This document shows positions 35,073 to 48,900 of a stretch of DNA of 64,000 bases, one piece after another (positions within the stretch are counted from its first letter, which is position 1; each line of letters begins with the position of its first letter). The position numbers and the translations under genes were made by a program. Origin of the DNA: Aulostomus chinensis (Eukaryota; Chordata; Actinopteri; Syngnathiformes; Aulostomidae); NCBI GenBank assembly GCA_037954235.1, contig JBBMOA010000017.1, positions 19,101,527 through 19,165,526 on the forward strand. Direction: 5' to 3'. The notes under the pieces were generated by a model, which saw only the letters and a program-made list of their open reading frames with translations, did no database searches and was not told the origin of the DNA.

Positions 35073-38000
35073 ATGCCGAAGAAGAAAGTTGCCAAAGTAA
35101 AGAAGGCGAAAAGCGGGTGAGTAAGAGGCGCGAGCGCACTCGGGAGCTTGATGCTAAGACTTCGTAGCTTCATTTTTACAACTCTGCCGTAGGAAAGGAA
35201 AGAAAGAAGGAAAACAGGAGACAAAAGCGGAATCGGACATCGAGAAGGTCAAGGCTAACGCTGCCCTTTGGGAGCTGAGGTTACAGGTCACCGAGCAGTC
35301 TCTGGCACAGTATCGCGAGGCTTGCCGCAAACTTGGAAGCGCGAACGAAGACCTCACCAACCAACTGTACCGCGCAGAGAAGGATAGCGTCGATACCACC
35401 GCCTTCCTGAAGAGACAGGATGCAGCAAAAGACGAGCAGGTGATGGAGAACTCACCTGAAGTTGTAAATGACACGAAATTAAATAACAAATGAACACGAT
35501 GTCTTCTATTTTAACAGCTCAGGATGCTACAGAAAAGCCTCATAAGTCAAGCGGCGCTTGCACGTGAGCAGCATAACAAACTGGTGAGTTGATTAAAAAA
35601 AAGCCACAAGAAGAAAAAAAAATGCAACTCCAGCTTCGGCCCGCAAATATAGCACCAGCTAGCATGTAAAGTTGCCTCATAGCCGCATTGCTTTGATTTA
35701 TAACTTAAACCTGCAGCATTTCAGAAATGTGCTGCGCTGTGTCTAAACAGCTGTGTTGTGTGCAATTATGTTGACATTTGTTGTGCAAGAAAACAACAAC
35801 CAAACAAAGCGACCATAAAACAAAAAACAAACCCTCACATTCCAAGTTACATGTTATTTAAACCCTTGTCAGTGGCCGCAGGATTAAAAGCATAATTTTC
35901 AAAGTGCTTGGTTGGGGAAAAAAACAGTCACACTGCTGCTCTTGATGTGTTCACCACACCTCACATGTCACACTTGCTCTGTAATACCAGTTTAAAGTTA
36001 CAAAATATGCACCAAAGGAGCTTATTTTCCATTTACCCTCACGAAACCCAGTTGCTTGTAGTAAGGATATCAAAATGACATGACTAGATTCAAGTGGCTT
36101 TATACTAGACACACAAAAAGTTTTGCTGCCAGCTGTTTTCCATCATCCGGCTTTGGAGGAGGAAAAAAGCAGCATGATTTGGACTGACATCAAACATCCC
36201 TGTTTTAGACATGTATGAAACATATGTCATAAATAAAATATTGTCATGTGGTTGTCTCGAAAGATGTGACTGCAAGACATGCTGCTTGCGACATTTTCCT
36301 CATTGCGAAGCGATTATTTGCTTCATTTTCACATCTGGCTGAGTTAATGGAAAGTACTCCATCATCAAGCATCTGTATGGGAGGATACAAGGGTGTGTGA
36401 CAAAACAGCAGTCGGGAGAATGAGGCTGGATGGTCTAAGACATGGGGTGCTTCCATTCAGCGAACTGGTGCTGTGGTTGGTGACGCCACACATCGGGTGA
36501 AGATCAAGAGATCATCCCAAACTGATATACGCTGATCAAATAGAACTTGAAAACCACTGATAGGTTTTGTATCGAGTATTATGGAACTACCCTGCAATAA
36601 ACCCTCCATCATGAGGATTATAATGTTCAGTTTTTATTGAATCGTTTTAAGAGAGTCATTCTGTAGGCTGTAGTTTGTGGTTCCGTTGATCTGTACCGGG
36701 TTTAACTGCTATGTGTATCTAATACAGGGGTACCCAACTTTCTCCCGTGGTGGGCCACAACTCAACCTAAATGATGGGCCGTGGACCAAATGCAAATGCA
36801 TATTGTGCTGTTAAAATGATTCCTTTTGTGCGTGAAACACAGTACATCTGTTCAGGTCAAGTGAAGTAAAAATGAAAGAAGAGGCACCAAAGATGAAGTG
36901 TCCCTGCAGCCTGATCAAACTATTAAAAAAATTGTTAATAAAAGAGCATGATAACATAAAATAAACAAAATTAACATTGACTACCAGTATATATTTTTAT
37001 TTAACATTTTTGTTACTAGTCCTGTTATTCGTGTTTATTTAGTTATGTATTGCATCGGGTGACCCAAAATTGGCCCCAGGCCTCATTTTGTCTATCCCAT
37101 TAATATGAATTAAGGTGAAAAAATATTCACATCAGTTCACAGTATAAGCTAGTACTTTAACAGTACCACTAATTACAAGCCTCCAAACTGATAGTTAAAA
37201 TAACAGGCCTCTCAATTAGAACATTATCATGAATGGGGGGATTAATTGCAGGGCTGGTGTATTATTCTCATTACGAAACCCGTCAGTGGTGCTAATGCAC
37301 TGACTGATGGATGTATGTGGTGGATGAACTGAGGGCAGGGACAAGCGTGGGAAGCACTGGTGATCTGGTTTGGGTGGATGTACGATCGTGTTGGCTGGAG
37401 ACGCAGCTGGAGGGCTCGTCTGAAGACAGCCGAGTAGTTCAGTGTGACTGAAACAAAGTCGACTTTGGGCATTTCTGTCTTTTTCCGAAGCTCCCTGACA
37501 CTTTTGTCCCTGTACCCCAACCCTTTCTGTTGCTGTCATGCTCTCCTGATCCTTCTTCACAGCTTCAAAACGTCCTGTTCAAAGTGAAGCCTCTGAGCCA
37601 TACCAATGGTGACTTTTAAATTTTTGGACCCTGTGCCAATTATGAGTGAGAAATTATGATATTGAAATATATTGATATCCATTAAATATCAAGCGATAGC
37701 ACTATCTGCAAAATGTACCAAAGGTTAAAATACTTGCAATGCAAAATGGCTCCATTTAGAATATTACATTATTGATATGTTCATGAGAGAAGCATTTCAC
37801 TGTCATAGTAGAGCTCATTTCAACACGGGTTTTTTCTCCTGTGCACATGTAAAAATCCATATATAGCAAACTAATTGTAGATATGTATGAAATAGTGATT
37901 TGAAATGTTTTCTTTTTGCCTTTCACTTTTTTTTACTGATTAAAATGTCCTGCTCGTGTAGTTGTCCATAACCCCTATATAAAACTAATGCTGCACAATA

Positions 38001-41000
38001 TAACAGCCCTGCCATAAATGCTCAGTTTTTATAGAATCTCTCTGTTCGTGAGTGGTGTTGGTTTATTTTAATGGTCATTTTGGAAGCTGTAATTTGTGGT
38101 GCTGTTGAACTGTACAGAGAAGTGTTCATTATATTTTCTTACCCTAAATGGGATGATTCTTTTTATGCAGAGAAGCTATAGGTTCTCAGTGGTGCATTTT
38201 GTTGCGAGGGTGTTTCTAATGGAAATAAGATCTTATATTGAACATGAATGAAGACCAAGTGTGCTGGCGTGGCTCAGTCTAGATACCACAAGGTTATTGG
38301 TTCGATCCCCTGTGTCTGGAGAAAGACAATGAACCCTAATTGCTTCTGATAGAATGTCAAAGTGGAGTGAAAGCACTTTGAGAACCATAATGTTAAAGAG
38401 GGTACTTAACAATAAATATACCATTCAAAAATGCATAAAAAGGAGAATTTCTGGCATTAGCTCTGGAGTTTAAAGTAAGGATTTGAAGTTCATTGTGGGC
38501 TAAATGATGTTCAGATTTAGAGGTGTCGCTAACAACCTGTGCCATGACACACTTTACAGTAGTAATTGTTTTTTTAATAACATGAACTGAGGGGGCAGCG
38601 TGGCTCAGAGGTAGAGTGACCGCCTGGCAAACTTCGGATCGCTGGTTCAATCCTCACTTCCCCCAGTGAACATGACGAAGTATCCTTGAGCAAGATAGTG
38701 AGTCCCTAATTGCTCCTGATGGCCCTGCGACGGACTTGCGACCCGTCCGGTGTGAACCCCGCCTCTCACCTAATGTCAGCTGGGATAGGCTCCAGCCCCC
38801 CTGCAACCCTTAATGGATAAGCTCTATAGAAAATGGATGGATGGATAAATAACACGAATTGCCAGCAGTAGTTCACACCAGGTTTAGAACATTTGAAACT
38901 ATAGACAGCAGACCTAAACACTAACTGACCCACCGTGTGATGATATCATATTCATATACAGTTCACACAAGGGTTGCAGGCTTATTCTTTGTCGTAACAT
39001 ATCGTTGAATGAAACACAGCCATACCGCATGGGTAGTAAAATACCACTTAAACCTTGTATTGTGTGCACATACACACAGAGAGCAACCAAAAACATTGAT
39101 AATTCTGAATGGATTAGAGGCTGCACTCCACACAAATCCCACTACAGGCATGTCCCCTCGCTGTCATTCTAAGCATATGGCTCGACCAGATCTCGACAGA
39201 GGCAGGCAAAAAAAACTTAAATTATAGAATCAGTTCATATTTCCTACATCCAGTAAGACAAGACATAAAGACAGAGAGCAAAACACATAATCACACAAAA
39301 ACTATCCTCCATCAGCGGCAGCATACTAAGTTTAAACCTATGAACACACAAACCCATATACAATATAAATACTGTACCCAAGGTCACAGAGAGCCTTCTC
39401 CGTTTTGGGAACCGTAATTAAAACACACATTTGCCAACTGGAAAAATCGAGCGGAAATCCATCTATCCATCCATTTTCTTCTGCTTATCCTGTTAAGGGT
39501 TGGGGGGGGGGGGGGGGGCTGGAGCCTATCCCAGTGGCTTTCGAGCAAGAGGTGGAGTTCGCCCTGGACGGGTCACTTGTCCATCACAGGGCCAACACAT
39601 ATAGCCAGACAACCATTCATTTGCATATCTTTGGACTGTGGGAGGAAGCCGGAGTACCTGGCGAGAACCCACTCAAGCACAGGGAGAACATGCATACTTT
39701 CAACCAATGATATCAATCACCCTTCAACCTCCAGGAGCATGTCTAGCTAAGACACATTTGTCAGCTAGCTGGAAACAAGGGTACATCGGGGTCTCCTTGA
39801 GTCTCCGCTAACTAATCCTGTTTTCCCGGAAACACCGTGGTCACAGGCCCGCTAGCTTCAATGAAATCATCTTGAGGAAACTTTGATGAGTGACACGGGA
39901 TGACAAGTCAGTCCTCATCAATGTATGGTCTTTGTTTCCAGTTCCACATGGACTGTCATAATACAGCAGTAAGACTCTGGAAAGGGCGTTTAAACAGGAC
40001 GTAAGGCTCCCATGGGGTGTGCCTCTATGACCTTTCGGAATACCCATGATCCTTCATGCCTTGCACTAAAGGCCATACTCAACATACATCCATAGATACT
40101 GGGGGAGGGAAAAAATATAAAGATTGTGATATGTTGCTATACTTAAGTGTGGCAATAATACTGTATTGTTACTTACTCTGGTCTGTGACTTCCACCCTGA
40201 TAGAAATTCCCAAATGCTCTAAAAGTAAATCAAATATCAGAACAAACACAAATGGTGGACTTTACAACTAGATGAACCATGTTTAAAATCCTAATCTAAA
40301 TAAACAAGATGTTTCAGAAATTGTGAACTTTTTTGCCTTGTAGTTACAACCATCTGCCATTAGGAGTGCTACAGCCCCCTTAGCGCCCCTACTTATAACA
40401 TCCATTCAAAAAATGTTTTTAAAGGAGAAATAAAGACCTCAGAGTTTCAACCTTGCATAGCCAATATTCAAATCGGTTGAAATCTGTTTTCTTCCCAAAA
40501 GGTCCATCCCTGGGTCAGAAACATGCAAATCGCTCTCTGGTTATAGAAGCTAGATAAATGGAGCTACTGCACAGCATGAGGAAAACTCAGATGCAACAAA
40601 CTCTAATGACTTTTGACTTTAAGTTGGTGAAAAGTTATTTTTTTAGGAAGCTGTCCATTTGTTAGGTGTAGATTGGCACACTGATGTAGACAAACAGTTA
40701 TCTGAAGAATCATGATTAGACCATAAGATGTAATCAGACGGTCAATAACCTCTCATTTAGTCGTCATGTACAAGTTTGCGGGTGTGTGTTTTGCTAGTCT
40801 CTCATGATTTTGGTCACTTTGTCACATTTTTGCTCCGACTGGCTTCTCTACAGTGGCATCTTGAGGTATTTAGCCTGACGGATCTGACCTTAAGTTGGTT
40901 AACAACAAATGTCTGACCCGTGTGAAATCTACGACAAAAATCTTCCTCCCTAACTGATACAAGCTGCTCTCACTTATGGGAATTTTGTGGTAACTCTTGT

Positions 41001-44000
41001 ATGTAGATGAGTGGATGGATGTTTACAGTTAAGGCACGTATTTAACTCATTATATAATTTATGGTTTCAACAGGTTGAAGATTACACACTGGAAATCAAC
41101 GAGATGAAAGAACTCTTCAGGAAGAAGTCCAGCGATTTTGACATGATTCAGGATGGAATGAAGAAAATGAAGGACTTTGAGAAGCGGAAGGCTCAAATGG
41201 AGCAGGAGCTGAATGATGTAAGCAAACAACAACGGATGAAATACTTCCTGTTAGGAGTGGTAGTGATGTGATGTTTAAATAAAGCCAGTAACCTCGACCT
41301 TCATATTGTTTAGATTAGAGAAGGGATGGCTATCGCTGAGAAGAAGCACAGAGAAAACCTGAACGAAATGGAGTACACATTCTTCAAAGAAAAGGTATGA
41401 TTGAGTTTACAGGGGTTAATTTAAAAAAAAGGTAAAAAATGTAGATAATGAATTAAGTAATACAGGGTAGCACCAGGTTCTTAAAGCGCTTGAATCGACT
41501 TTTATTTTAAGATAAGCACTGAAAATATTGGCTGGAAAAATTGAAAAAGAGCTGAACTTAATTTACTGAAGTTTTTTTCTTGCCTTTTTAGGATTCCACA
41601 CGTACCATACTGTTGTAAGTGGCCACCTGTCAAACTCCTTATACCAAAACCAAACAATACAACCAATAAACCCAAACCTCAGGCAGCCTGAAATATTGAC
41701 TCCCTTGTGGGTGCATAAAATGTTACAATTGTGCTGAAGCCCCTTTTGATGCGTCGAGGAGTGTCAACTCTGAATGTCTTACTGAATTACAAGACTATAG
41801 AGCACACCAGCCCCAAACCAACGAGTGAGTTTTCTTATGACACAGTTAGTGTGTTAGTTTGTATATTCAAGACCCAAGATATATGGGCATAAGCATTGAA
41901 AAAGTGAGATTTTTAATAATGCGGGCTCTTTGAATTGAACCTGGGAGAAAGGTGGGTGTACCTTGCTAAAAGGAAATTAGTAGCAGAGACATGGACTCCT
42001 GTTCTCAAGGGAATTCAGTGAAAGCAGTTTCCAGTACGATATTGTCCCAGTTGGAACAGTGACATGTGTAAATTCTCCTGCAGGCTCGGCTGGAGAAGGA
42101 AGCCGAGCAAACGATAGCTCTGGTGGTGGAGAAAGCCCACAATGAAGCAGTCGTGTGAGTGCGTTTCTGCTTTACAATCTAATTTTATTCTTTAAAGTGC
42201 ACCTTTGTATGCTTAAGACACAAAGAAAAAAAAGCATATGTATAAAACTATATGTAATTAGAGCTACTGTTCCTTTCTTAACTACATGATGTTCATGACA
42301 GTGTACGTCACCTGAGCCAACAATCACATCTCCCGGCATCCCAGACAGGGCTGCATATTTAGGCCATTAAGTTTTCTGTATATTTCACTTCTGCTTTGTC
42401 TGTCCTCTAAAACGCAGTGCTTGCCTGGAATTCTATATTAATCCTCTCTCCTCACCTGCAAATCCTCTTCCATCTTGACTAATAAACAGCATTCAGTTAT
42501 TTCACAAATTCATTCACTTGTTTGAACTGACAACTGTTTAGACAGCTGGACGACGCCGCACGCTCCGTATTCAAGGAGAACGTGCGGCTCAACGAGTCGC
42601 TGAAATATCACATAAAGGAAGCAGGGGACCTACAGAAACTGAAAAACTCCTTGGCAGAGGAAAACGCCTCCCTGACATTGGACAAGGTATGTTTGAGCCG
42701 TAGTGCGTCGAACAGCAGCGTTACTATTAGGCACTGGCAGTCCTTGGATAGAGACCATTCATCATCATCAAGATATTTTCAATCGTTGCAGTTATGAAAC
42801 ACATAGTTCAGGTGGTTTTCCCTTGTGCTGTTTACTTGTGCTGCCTCTGTGTATTTTGCTTGTGGCTCTGATCCCCCACCCCTCCTCTCACTACTACCCA
42901 GCCTCTCAGTGGTCAGTGGTTGTGGTGAGTTTCCACTGGTATATGGGTTCAAATACAGTGGCTTCTCCTTCACAAGTTTCTGGCTCTGTTGCTTTAAAGA
43001 CAAATAAATATTGGGTACATTAATCGTCCCTGATGGTGACAGTAAATCAAGGGAGTAAATCCTCCTGGTTGCCACTCACTCAGCAGCACAGCCTTGAGCA
43101 CAATTCCTTTTCTGTTCTACTGCTATATTGGCGTGAGAATTGACAGGACTTTCCGTTGTGAGCTTGGTGTCAATCATTTCCTCTGCTCATGCAGAACACA
43201 TTAGAGATGATGGCAAAGAAGAATACAGCTCAGATGGAGGCCCAAAAAGAGGTGATATCCAAACTGAAGTCAAAGGTAGCGTCCCTGGAGCAGGCTCTTG
43301 AGCGGAAAACTGAGGAGCCTGACAGTGTGGAAGAGAAGACCCTCATCTGTAACCAGGCCAGCCAGGTAGAGCTGGAGAAGCTTCAGAGAGTGGTTTCCAT
43401 GCGAGAGAGGGAATTAGGGCACATCAAGCGGCTAGCAAGAACTATTGTACAGCAGCGCACAGAGCTGGAGCAGTTCTTCCATGAGGCTCTAGATCAGGTG
43501 AAGCAGGAGATCACTGCTAGCAGGCAGCAATACAAGAAGGAGGCGCTAAAAGCTTATCGCCAGAAGCTGAGGGAGGCCACATCTGGAAAACTCAAGTTTC
43601 CACCCATCCGCACCTTCCACCAAAGCCCCCAGAGCACCAACTCTGTCTATGCAGACATGGAGGCAGCTGCAAAGTGGTATGTCCTCAGTATTCTCCTCAT
43701 CCAATGACCAACAAACCCTAATTTTATGATTTTTCATCTTGAAACGGTTTCTATACAAATTGAATTGTGCAACAGCAGCCACTCATCATGATTTAACCTT
43801 GCTTTCTTTAGGGTGCATCAACCCGGCAGTAAAGTTGAGATTTCCGATCTCACTTGGGAACAGAAGGAACAAGTGCTCAGGCTTCTGTTTGCGAAAATGA
43901 ATGGACAGAAAGCCAGGTAGTAAAACCTCTCAAAGACTTGCCTCATCATCGCTCATTTACTTCATCTTTACGATACTTTTAAAGTCCACCGTGATCCCAC

Positions 44001-45955
44001 TGGATCAATCATTTCCAAAGAACAAAGCGCAGTGACACCAAGCACATAAGTCAGGCTAAACCATCTAGTGACTCCGCCCTCTTTTTAATGTTTTAAACAG
44101 CCATTTTCTTTGCAGAAGAGGATACCATAAAATATCAGTTAGGCTTCAGCCAATTTTCTTTTCCATCCAGCTGCTTAAAAAGAATGAAGAAAGAGTCTGG
44201 GCACAATAGTAAAAATAGGCTTAGCCGCAGAGTCGTGTGCTTAGGAACAAACATCTGGTCACGTCGATTTGCTTTCAGCCTGTTGGCCCCTCTTCACGTG
44301 CACTAGGCGTTTATTTTGTTTTTTTAACGCTTGTGGTCAGAAAGCAGCTGGTAACATGATTTTCAGAGGGGACTGTGCCGAAGACCTGGATGTAAGGGGG
44401 GGTACGGCAGGCCCGAGATGGATATCCATATTAACAGTAGTGGTCTGGCTCCCAGTCCAGCAGAGTAACATAACATTTGGTGACTCCAGTACAAGTCTGT
44501 TAGTAGCATCCAAGTCCATGTGCGCTGTGTTGACCCAAAGTAACCTCTCACCAAAACAGCCTAGTAAAGTAAAAAGTCACTCTTGTGAGTTCAAACATGG
44601 CTTTTCACCATGAGGTTCTGTATTTAAGTGCTACTCTGCATTTTCCTGATAGGAAAACTAGGCAAAGTCTTCCATTCACCTCCTCCTCCTCCTGTGAGAA
44701 GAACCTTGACAGTGATGCTGCTGGGTAAGACACTCAAGGAATGTTTGAGGATACAAGTTGCAAGACATCCTTGCAATTATGTAGCCTCTGCAAATTTATT
44801 GGTCCCACATTCCATGTTTAGCTGAAAAAGCATTGGCTGTGAGAACATGAGCGCCTACATGTGATTTATCAAAGTTGATTTCAACGCTGCATAATGATGA
44901 CTCTTCCAGAATTAGAGAGGAGTTGTCCACGACGACCTTCATAACCCAGGCGCCGGAGTTGGTTCTGCCCTCGAACCCAACCAGCATGCCAGATATACAC
45001 ACCACATGACCTCTGTGCGGCATCTACATTGTACATCACACTCGGGATTGTTTGCCTCTGCTTTGTGCTCTTCCCACAGAATGTCAATCATGTGCAGAGT
45101 GGAGTACATTGTTTTCGCTAGCTTAGTATAAATACCTTCCCATGCATGTTTATATGATATGGTTTTGACTTCTGTTCCATATGTTAGGCTCGTTTGAATT
45201 ATCACTTTACACATCAGTTGTTATTTAAACTCTAAACTAGAACATGATGTGTGAATATCAGGGTTGCCATTCTTTTATGGGCGTTTTCAGTGATTTTCCA
45301 CCATACATGACAGACTGCTCCACACACTAATGTGTGCATGGCCATGACATCAATGAAATCATCTCGTGTCCTTATAAATCATGCAAAGTTTGCCATACAT
45401 GGTGGAAATATTAATTTTGGGTATTAATATGTCTCTAGTAGTTCATTCCCAGCAAAATGAAAGAATTAGAATGCTGAAATAATTAGCCACAACACTGTGG
45501 TTTTTCTCTTTCCCCATACTGTTTACGTGACTTGGGAGGCCTAAATTTGCACCGAAAATCCTCAGAACATTCAGTATCGTAACCATTCGTTATATGATAC
45601 ACTCGTGAGGATTATGTACACTACACAAATACACACGAGTGTCAATACTGGTGTTCTATTTGGAGAAATGGCTTTTTACCAAGCACCGGGTCTTTTGCAT
45701 TTGGTAAAAAGTCTTGGCAGTAGTAGTGAGTTTACATTTACAGAGTGTTTATATGTACACAAAATTAGTAGAAAATCTTCAGAAGAGGAACTACTATTTA
45801 TGAACTATTCACATCTGAACAGAAGTCCTTTTCTGTCTGTGGAAGAAATGGATCTAGGTCATCATAACTGGACTGAAGAAGAGGTTTTAGCGCCCCATAG
45901 TTGGCATGGTAACTGCAGGACTCTTCAAGGTAGCATCCTCAGCTTTCCATTGTGA
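35073..45955 (+). CDS. bbof1: Basal body orientation factor 1, about 563 aa, eleven exons
   Basis: Coiled-coil protein of motile-cilia basal bodies (CCDC176), needed to keep cilia aligned in multiciliated cells. Exons: 35073-35116, 35193-35439, 35518-35583, 41074-41217, 41314-41394, 42084-42154, 42542-42686, 43195-43676, 43812-43916, 44653-44724 and a probable last exon 45721-45955. The start is a lysine-rich MPKKKVAKVKKAKSG. Most of the protein is heptad-rich coiled coil (EKVKANAALWELRLQVTEQS, FRKKSSDFDMIQDGMKKMK). A conserved C-terminal block includes RLARTIVQQRTELEQFFHEA and LTWEQKEQVLRLLFAKMNG. Gene order (entpd5, bbof1, aldh6a1) is as in human. The first ten exons are firm. The last is chosen only because its phase fits, its frame is open and a poly(A) signal follows at 46004; its acceptor is ordinary. 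Confidence 0.88.
36725..37100. mobile_element. hAT-like non-autonomous DNA transposon remnant
   Basis: The left end CAGGGGTACCCAACTTT followed by GGTGGGCCACAA, and the right part with 'aaaattggccccaggcctcattttg' (37067-37091), resemble the ends of hAT MITEs ('cagggg...ccaaact...gggccac' and its inverse). The interior has no open frame. Target-site duplications are not clear. Located in bbof1 intron 3. Confidence 0.55.
38255..38425 (+). mobile_element. tRNA-headed SINE-like element
   Basis: A pol III-type head has an A-box-like TGGCTCAGTCTAGA and a B box GGTTCGATCC (from 38299). Then comes 'gaaccctaattgcttctgat' and a body with 'aaagcactttgagaac', ending in an ATA-rich tail. The cloverleaf does not close, so it is not a tRNA gene. 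Same general structure as the element at 38590. Confidence 0.6.
38590..38846 (+). mobile_element. tRNA-headed SINE-like element with GGAT tail
   Basis: A box TGGCTCAGAGGTAGAGTG and B box GGTTCAATCC head the element. The body contains 'gtccctaattgctcctgatg', shared with the copy at 38255. The 3' part (TGGGATAGGCTCCAGCC, from 38781) is a common fish repeat end, and the tail is (ATGG)n. It is the inverted partner of the element at 39461. Confidence 0.65.
39461..39705 (-). mobile_element. Inverted copy of the fish repeat end
   Basis: Begins with the complement of a (GGAT)n tail (ATCTATCCATCCATTTTCTT), then a G run (39502-39518) and CTGGAGCCTATCCCAG (39519-39534). It continues through the widespread fish phrase 'tttggactgtgggaggaagc' (39631-39650) to 'cagggagaacatgca'. 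Orientation is opposite to the element ending at 38846. Confidence 0.65.
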
Positions 45956-48900
45956 GGTTACCGTTTTGATCTGTGTGTAGAACTGGATGCCCTGGAGACA
46001 GCAAATAAAACTTTTAATATCTCTTTGTTTGTCACTTGTAATAATAGACTGCATTTGTTTGATCACACACTTGTTTTCCATAGAAGTTCATGTCTCCTCT
46101 AAAAGATCCTCTTGACCCGGTAAAGGAGAACATTGGCAGCGGGACAGGGATGGGAACATTGACTCCAACCTGCAGGAAACAAGTAGTTCCCTTTTTATTT
46201 CCATAAATGTAAGCTTTGTGAACAGTTTCCCAGAATCCCAAATCTCTAGGACATGTTAGATGAGTTGTGGTACATCCACGCCTTTTTTTTTTTCTAAAAA
46301 AAAAAGAAAGAAAAAAAAAAGGCGAGCTTACATGCTAACACTAAACTAAACTCAGCTAAACCTGCGGCTTACATTTGCAGTTTTGAGAGCACAGCATGCT
46401 CTTATGAAAGGGAAGAAAACTAAATAAAAACATTCTGTTATGAAAGCAATAGAGACATGGTTGGTTTAGAATGTTTGAAACAGCGGGAATAGGTTTGGAC
46501 ACACTAAGTCCTTTTGGCGAAGGTGCAGGGAGGGAAGAAAAAAAAAAAGAAAAGTAGATGTTTGTTGCATCGAGGTTTGGAGAGGAGTACAGCACATGGC
46601 CTGCACAGCATTCCCCGACATGTGAACAGCAAACACAGAGCACAACTAGGCTCCACGGTCAAACAAACAGGGTAAAGGCTGGACGCCGTAACTACAACGG
46701 GAGCCTAGGAATCCCTATTTAGTTTAATTTAAGACTTTCCCTCCTCGAATTCTACCTGGAAAAAATGTTTCTATGTTCCACTGTTTTGATTGAGCCCGTA
46801 TTTGCTACAGCTATTTGTAGTCTTTACTGGTGGAGAAACAGGAGGGATGGGGGTTGCTGAACATGTATACTTTTGGTCAAGAGCAAACAAAACTATACTT
46901 GACATGGAAAATAATTGTGTTTTTAAAGTGTGTCAAGGTTTTCTAACAGAAATGTGATGTGCTCCCTTGCTGTATAGACATGACGGAGGGATGTGAATGT
47001 CTCCTTTCTCCCAAAACAGAGGAACACATTTGGCAGCTACAGCCACACTCACCTGGCCCACATCCACCTCGTGAGTGTATTTGCGTGCTGTGGCACCATT
47101 TGTAGTGAAGATGGCTGTACCGTTGCCATAGGGATTTCCATTGACCAATTTGATGGCGTCATCTAGAGTGTCTGCTTCGAGGACAACTAGTACAGGTCCA
47201 AAAATCTCCTCAGTGTAGCACTTCATCTTTGCCTGCAAGAGCAGAAAAATTAAGATAAAAGTTTTGAGCCGTTTAAAAAAAAAATTGCAAATGTATTTAT
47301 TGTCTTCCCCAAAAACCATCTACCTACAGTGACATTGCCGATGATGGTAGGACCCACAAAGTTACCGTTCTCGTAACCCTTAACCTTAACATTTCTCCCA
47401 TCCAGGAGAACCTTTGCACCCTCATCCACACCACTCTGGATCAGACTGCAGACTCTTTCCTTGGCCTGAGGAGAGATCAGAGGCCCCACGTCTGCACCAG
47501 GTTGGTCTCCTAGAGCAGGGCCCCAAAAACAACCAGCTATAAGATTACATGGACAGTAGCACTTGCATGATTGTAAGAACACTGACACTCAAATACTTCT
47601 TCAGCCACCAACGCACTAAAGCCAGGTTGCGGGGCACCTTGAGGCACTCCCTTACAAATGGATACTTGTGGGTTTCCTGTGCTCTGCACTAATTAGAGTC
47701 CATATCAGTGCAAACAGGGAGAATCACTTCTCCACATCAACGGACGTTCCCAAAGCATTTGATACTCTGAACCGCTATTTAGGCCTTGACCACAGATCTG
47801 GCCACAAATTTGCAGCAAGGCTGACTCGACAAGCCCTCTCTTCCAGCTGACTCCTATGTGAAGTTACAGCAGGGCAAAAGGCGAGAGGTGTGGTTTGGGT
47901 GGCCCCGAGAGGACGAAACCAAAAGGCCCCTTGGGAGAACCAGGGCTTGGAAGAGAACGAAGCAAAGGGACGGGATGCGGTACCTGCATTCACGCGCAAA
48001 GCCTTGGCGCGCTCCACTAGCTCGGGCAGCCAGCTCTGGGCCTCGCCCACCAGGATGGCTGTGGACAGAGCCATGCAGCGCTGTCCAGCTGCCCCAAAGG
48101 CTGCACCAACAAGCTGGTTCAGAGTGTTCTCTTTGTTGGCATCAGGCATGACCACACCATGATTCTTGGCTCCCTACAGAACATGACAAGTGGTTTATCT
48201 TCTGCATTACAGTGGATTTTGGTGGATCAAAAGCTCAATATCAGGAAATGACATAGCATTATTTGAGTAAACTTATTTGAAATTGTTGTCAGCGGAGTCT
48301 AATTAACAAATCAGGCCTACTACATGGTGCATTCAATATATCCAATCAGTCCCTGAGGAAGCAAAACCAGCACGGGGGTAAAACATTTAAGATTCCATGG
48401 GTCAATGCTGCCACCTTCTGGCCATGTGCGGACATGAATCCTGTATTGCATCATTTGATACTCACCATGTTCGACTGAACTCTCTTGCCATTTTTAGAGC
48501 CCCTCTCATAAATATATTCCCCCGCTTGATTTGAGCCAACGAAACTGATTGCCCTGATGGCTGGATGGTCACAGATGAAGTTCACAGCTGCAGCAGAGAG
48601 ACAGTCACTAAAACTGGATGATACTTGACAGCAGAAACCTCTCAGCGACTATAAAGTTTTAGAACTTGTTTTTGTCAATTTTGGTCAGACAGGAATTTTT
48701 TTTTTAAAATTTTCCATGTCATCTAGTGAGAAATAACATAACTCCATATGATTTCCTTCACATCGGAGGAAGAACAAGATTATACAACTATAACCTACAA
48801 GTATATACTTATTTTTTAAAGTTATTATTTGTCACAGCACCTCGCAAACAATTTTTTGGTCTTGGCATTACATATTCACATGCTAATGATTAACAGAGCA

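Noticed and set aside
38590..38660. Possible tRNA gene from A- and B-box matches
   Set aside because: The cloverleaf stems do not pair, and the sequence continues into a SINE body and GGAT tail; the same holds at 38262 and 55015.
47858..48162. Two plus-strand frames of 90-97 codons in aldh6a1
   Set aside because: Antisense shadows of the aldh6a1 exon at 47984-48173 that carries the catalytic cysteine.
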